DNA of 57,194 nt from Cryobacterium sp. PH31-AA6. GTDB lineage: Bacteria; Actinomycetota; Actinomycetes; Actinomycetales; Microbacteriaceae. The notes beneath the pieces are model-generated. The model had not been told where the DNA came from and did not search any database. It saw only the letters and a program-made list of their open reading frames with translations. The stretch is from contig NZ_JASISS010000014.1 of the NCBI RefSeq assembly GCF_030063195.1, positions 1 through 57,194 of the forward strand. Direction: 5' to 3'. Below, in pieces: positions 55,799 to 57,194 of the stretch. The stretch's first letter is position 1. Every line of letters begins with the position of its first letter. Made by a program: the position numbers and the translations under genes.

Positions 55799-56521
55799 CT
55801 ATCTGGCCGTCTGCGCCGCCTTCTCGACCGCGGCGACCGCGGCCTCAACCCCGCCGCTCCACGGCGCGCCATGGCCGGGCAGCACCCATTTCGCCCCAGT
55901 GGGAATGAGCGCTCGAAGCGAAGCGATGGCCTGGTCTGGTTCGTCTGTGAACGGCGCCGGCTGGGGTCCCTCTTTCCCGGTCAGGACGTGGCGAGTCGTG
56001 AGGCCATCGCCGACGAAGACAGCGTCGACGGTCGGAACATAGATCGCGATACTTCCCTCGGAGTGCCCCGGCAATCCAATGATCTGTGGCCCACCAGGCA
56101 GGTTCAGAGTTTCGCCCTCGTGCACCTCGACAACTTCAGTCAGATAGGTGGTGCGCATTCCGCCTTTGCGGAGGCCATAGGCGAAGAATCCCAGAAGACT
56201 GCCCAGCCGCATCTGTTGCTTTCCATTCGCCGGCTTGTGGCCGCCCCTGGCTCTGCTGGCATCACCGGCATGCACATACACCGCTACGCCATGGTCGCGC
56301 CGGATGCGCTCGGCGAATCCGATGTGATCGGAATCTCCGTGCGTGAGGATCACGCCCTTCACATCGGCGATGGAGCGGCCCATCGACGTCAGTTCGGAGA
56401 GCAGTTCGCGCCAGTGGCCGGCGAATCCCGCGTCAATGATCGTCACTCCCTCAGGAGTCTCGACAAGGTAGACAGCAACGATATCGTTGCCGATGCGGTG
56501 GAGAGCTGGGCTGAGTTTCAT
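55799..56521 (-). CDS. MBL-fold metallo-hydrolase
   Basis: The protein has 240 residues. It has the metallo-beta-lactamase motif THGDSDHIG (HxDxDH, a common variant of HxHxDH), GLPGHSEGSIAIYV for the next metal ligand, VDAVFVGDGL with the bridging Asp, and WVLPGHG with the last His. It is a general hydrolase of unknown substrate. The predicted promoter places the start of transcription at or near the ATG. It is divergent from a TetR gene that probably regulates it. Confidence 0.92.
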   Translation of the reverse strand: MKLSPALHRIGNDIVAVYLVETPEGVTIIDAGFAGHWRELLSELTSMGRSIADVKGVILTHGDSDHIGFAERIRRDHGVAVYVHAGDASRARGGHKPANGKQQMRLGSLLGFFAYGLRKGGMRTTYLTEVVEVHEGETLNLPGGPQIIGLPGHSEGSIAIYVPTVDAVFVGDGLTTRHVLTGKEGPQPAPFTDEPDQAIASLRALIPTGAKWVLPGHGAPWSGGVEAAVAAVEKAAQTAR

Positions 56522-56528
56522 GAGGGCT

Positions 56529-56558
56529 ATTCTAGATAGCCATCATGGCTACGGTCAA
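56529..56558 (-). promoter_or_regulatory. MBL promoter with palindromic operator in the spacer
   Basis: On the minus strand TTGACC (-35, 56558-56553), 18 bp, TAGAAT (-10, 56534-56529). The spacer contains the perfect palindrome TAGCCAT-C-ATGGCTA (56537-56551), a likely TetR operator. On the plus strand TATACT (56563-56568) is a -10 for the tetR gene. Confidence 0.7.
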
Positions 56559-56574
56559 TAGCTATACTCTCAAT

Positions 56575-57144
56575 ATGCCCACGCCAGAGAAAACCTCCGT
56601 CGACGAGATCGTGTCCGCTGCGCGCGACCTGCTGGAGCAGGACGGGTTGGCGGGCCTGACGATGCAGGCCGTCGCCCATCGGGTGGGGGTTCGCGCGCCG
56701 TCGCTCTACAAGCGGGTACAGAGTCGGGACCGGCTGATCCAACTGGTCGCGGAGGCGACCCTCACCGAGCTCGCTGCCCGGCTGGATGCGTCAGCGAGCT
56801 TCGCGCTCATCGCCGACAGCTATCGTGCGTTCAGTCAGGAGCGGCCTGCCGCGTTCCACCTGGTCATGATGCCTGGGGCAGGCGTCCCGGTTGCCGGCAC
56901 TGAATTTGGGGCCGCCGCGAGCGCTCCTCTCCTTGCCCTGGCCAGAGAGTTGGCCGGCGACGATCACGCCCTTGAGGCAGCCCGCACCCTGACCGCGTGG
57001 GCCACCGGATTCATCAGCATGGAACTGAACGGCAGCTTTCGACTCGGCGGCGATGTCGAGGACGCGTGGAAGTTCGGCCTGACAAGAATCGTTGAGTCGA
57101 TCATGGTCATCCCGGACCGCTCACCGGCTTCGAACTCAACATAA
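56575..57144 (+). CDS. TetR/AcrR-family transcriptional regulator
   Basis: The protein has 189 residues. The helix-turn-helix is LTMQAVAHRVGVRAPSLYKR in a standard TetR N-terminus (DEIVSAARDLLEQDGL). A TetR_C WHG-type ligand domain follows. ATG 56575 is preferred: it lies 6 bp after TATACT, giving a leaderless mRNA, while ATG 56545 lies inside the operator palindrome. It probably represses itself and the divergent MBL gene. Confidence 0.9.
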   Translation: MPTPEKTSVDEIVSAARDLLEQDGLAGLTMQAVAHRVGVRAPSLYKRVQSRDRLIQLVAEATLTELAARLDASASFALIADSYRAFSQERPAAFHLVMMPGAGVPVAGTEFGAAASAPLLALARELAGDDHALEAARTLTAWATGFISMELNGSFRLGGDVEDAWKFGLTRIVESIMVIPDRSPASNST

Positions 57145-57154
57145 AACCCGTCCC

Positions 57155-57194
57155 CGCGAGAGTGCAGAATTTGCCCCTTCGAGAACCTCGAGGG
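57155..57194. repeat. Left arm of an intergenic hairpin, cut by the window end
   Basis: CGCGAGAGTGCA, then GAATTT and GCCCC, resembles the left arm of the hairpin at 9596-9656. A loop of about 14 nt follows and GGG starts what should be the right arm. It lies 10 bp after the tetR stop. Confidence 0.65.

Overview
The window is high-GC actinobacterial chromosome. The best fit is Microbacteriaceae (Cryobacterium/Leifsonia-like). Signs of this are a mycothiol synthase, CarD, a GlnR-type orphan regulator, SenX3-RegX3, a WXG100 protein, the actinobacterial families DUF3027, DUF2530, DUF3263 and DUF4032, a DUF222-HNH (13E12-type) endonuclease, and intergenic repeats built on GGTCGAGCCYGTCGAGACC. The family assignment is inference. 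There are no rRNA genes, no CRISPR array and no recognisable insertion sequence. Three tRNA genes are present: Lys-TTT, Thr-TGT and Arg-CCT.

Layout. 1-8.7 kb: a truncated DUF222-HNH gene beside a degenerate repeat cluster, a DUF445 membrane protein, an SGNH-GAF fusion, a hexapeptide-repeat protein, a CPA2 antiporter, a ParB-like hypothetical, tRNA-Lys, and a sigK-rskA sigma/anti-sigma pair. 8.7-25 kb: pabC and then a phosphate/polyphosphate island (pstSCAB, mutT1, ppk, mshD, glnR, small membrane genes, a nitrobindin-like gene, ygfZ, an 11-copy 31-bp repeat array, gpmA, phoU, senX3-regX3). 25-34 kb: lpqE, carD, ispDF-cysS-rlmB, DUF4032, ugpC, a DsbA-like protein, tRNA-Thr. 34-42.5 kb: nitroreductase, msrB, DUF3263, LytR_C protein, cspA, a DUF3048 lipoprotein, groEL with two CIRCE elements, WXG100, and a second two-component pair. 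42.5-57 kb: a ferredoxin-reductase/FolP2/RibD-like operon, an XPB helicase with a helicase-associated partner, a cold-shock gene with DUF3027, serC-DUF2530, a DtxR regulator, a C40-HNH-CHAP block, tRNA-Arg, and a divergent MBL/TetR pair.

How the genes may work together. Direct repeats of GTTCACY with an 11-bp period (PHO-box type) lie upstream of pstS, between phoU and senX3, upstream of ugpC and upstream of sigK. If these are RegX3 sites, the SenX3-RegX3 pair in this window links phosphate uptake, a sugar/glycerol-phosphate ATPase and an ECF sigma factor. Another 11-bp direct repeat (GTNAC type) recurs three times around two exported peptidoglycan hydrolases that share an N-terminal module but carry different catalytic domains. 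The most novel-looking items are the FolP2/RibD-like redox operon, the peptidase block with its structured leaders, and the families of intergenic palindromes at convergent gene ends.
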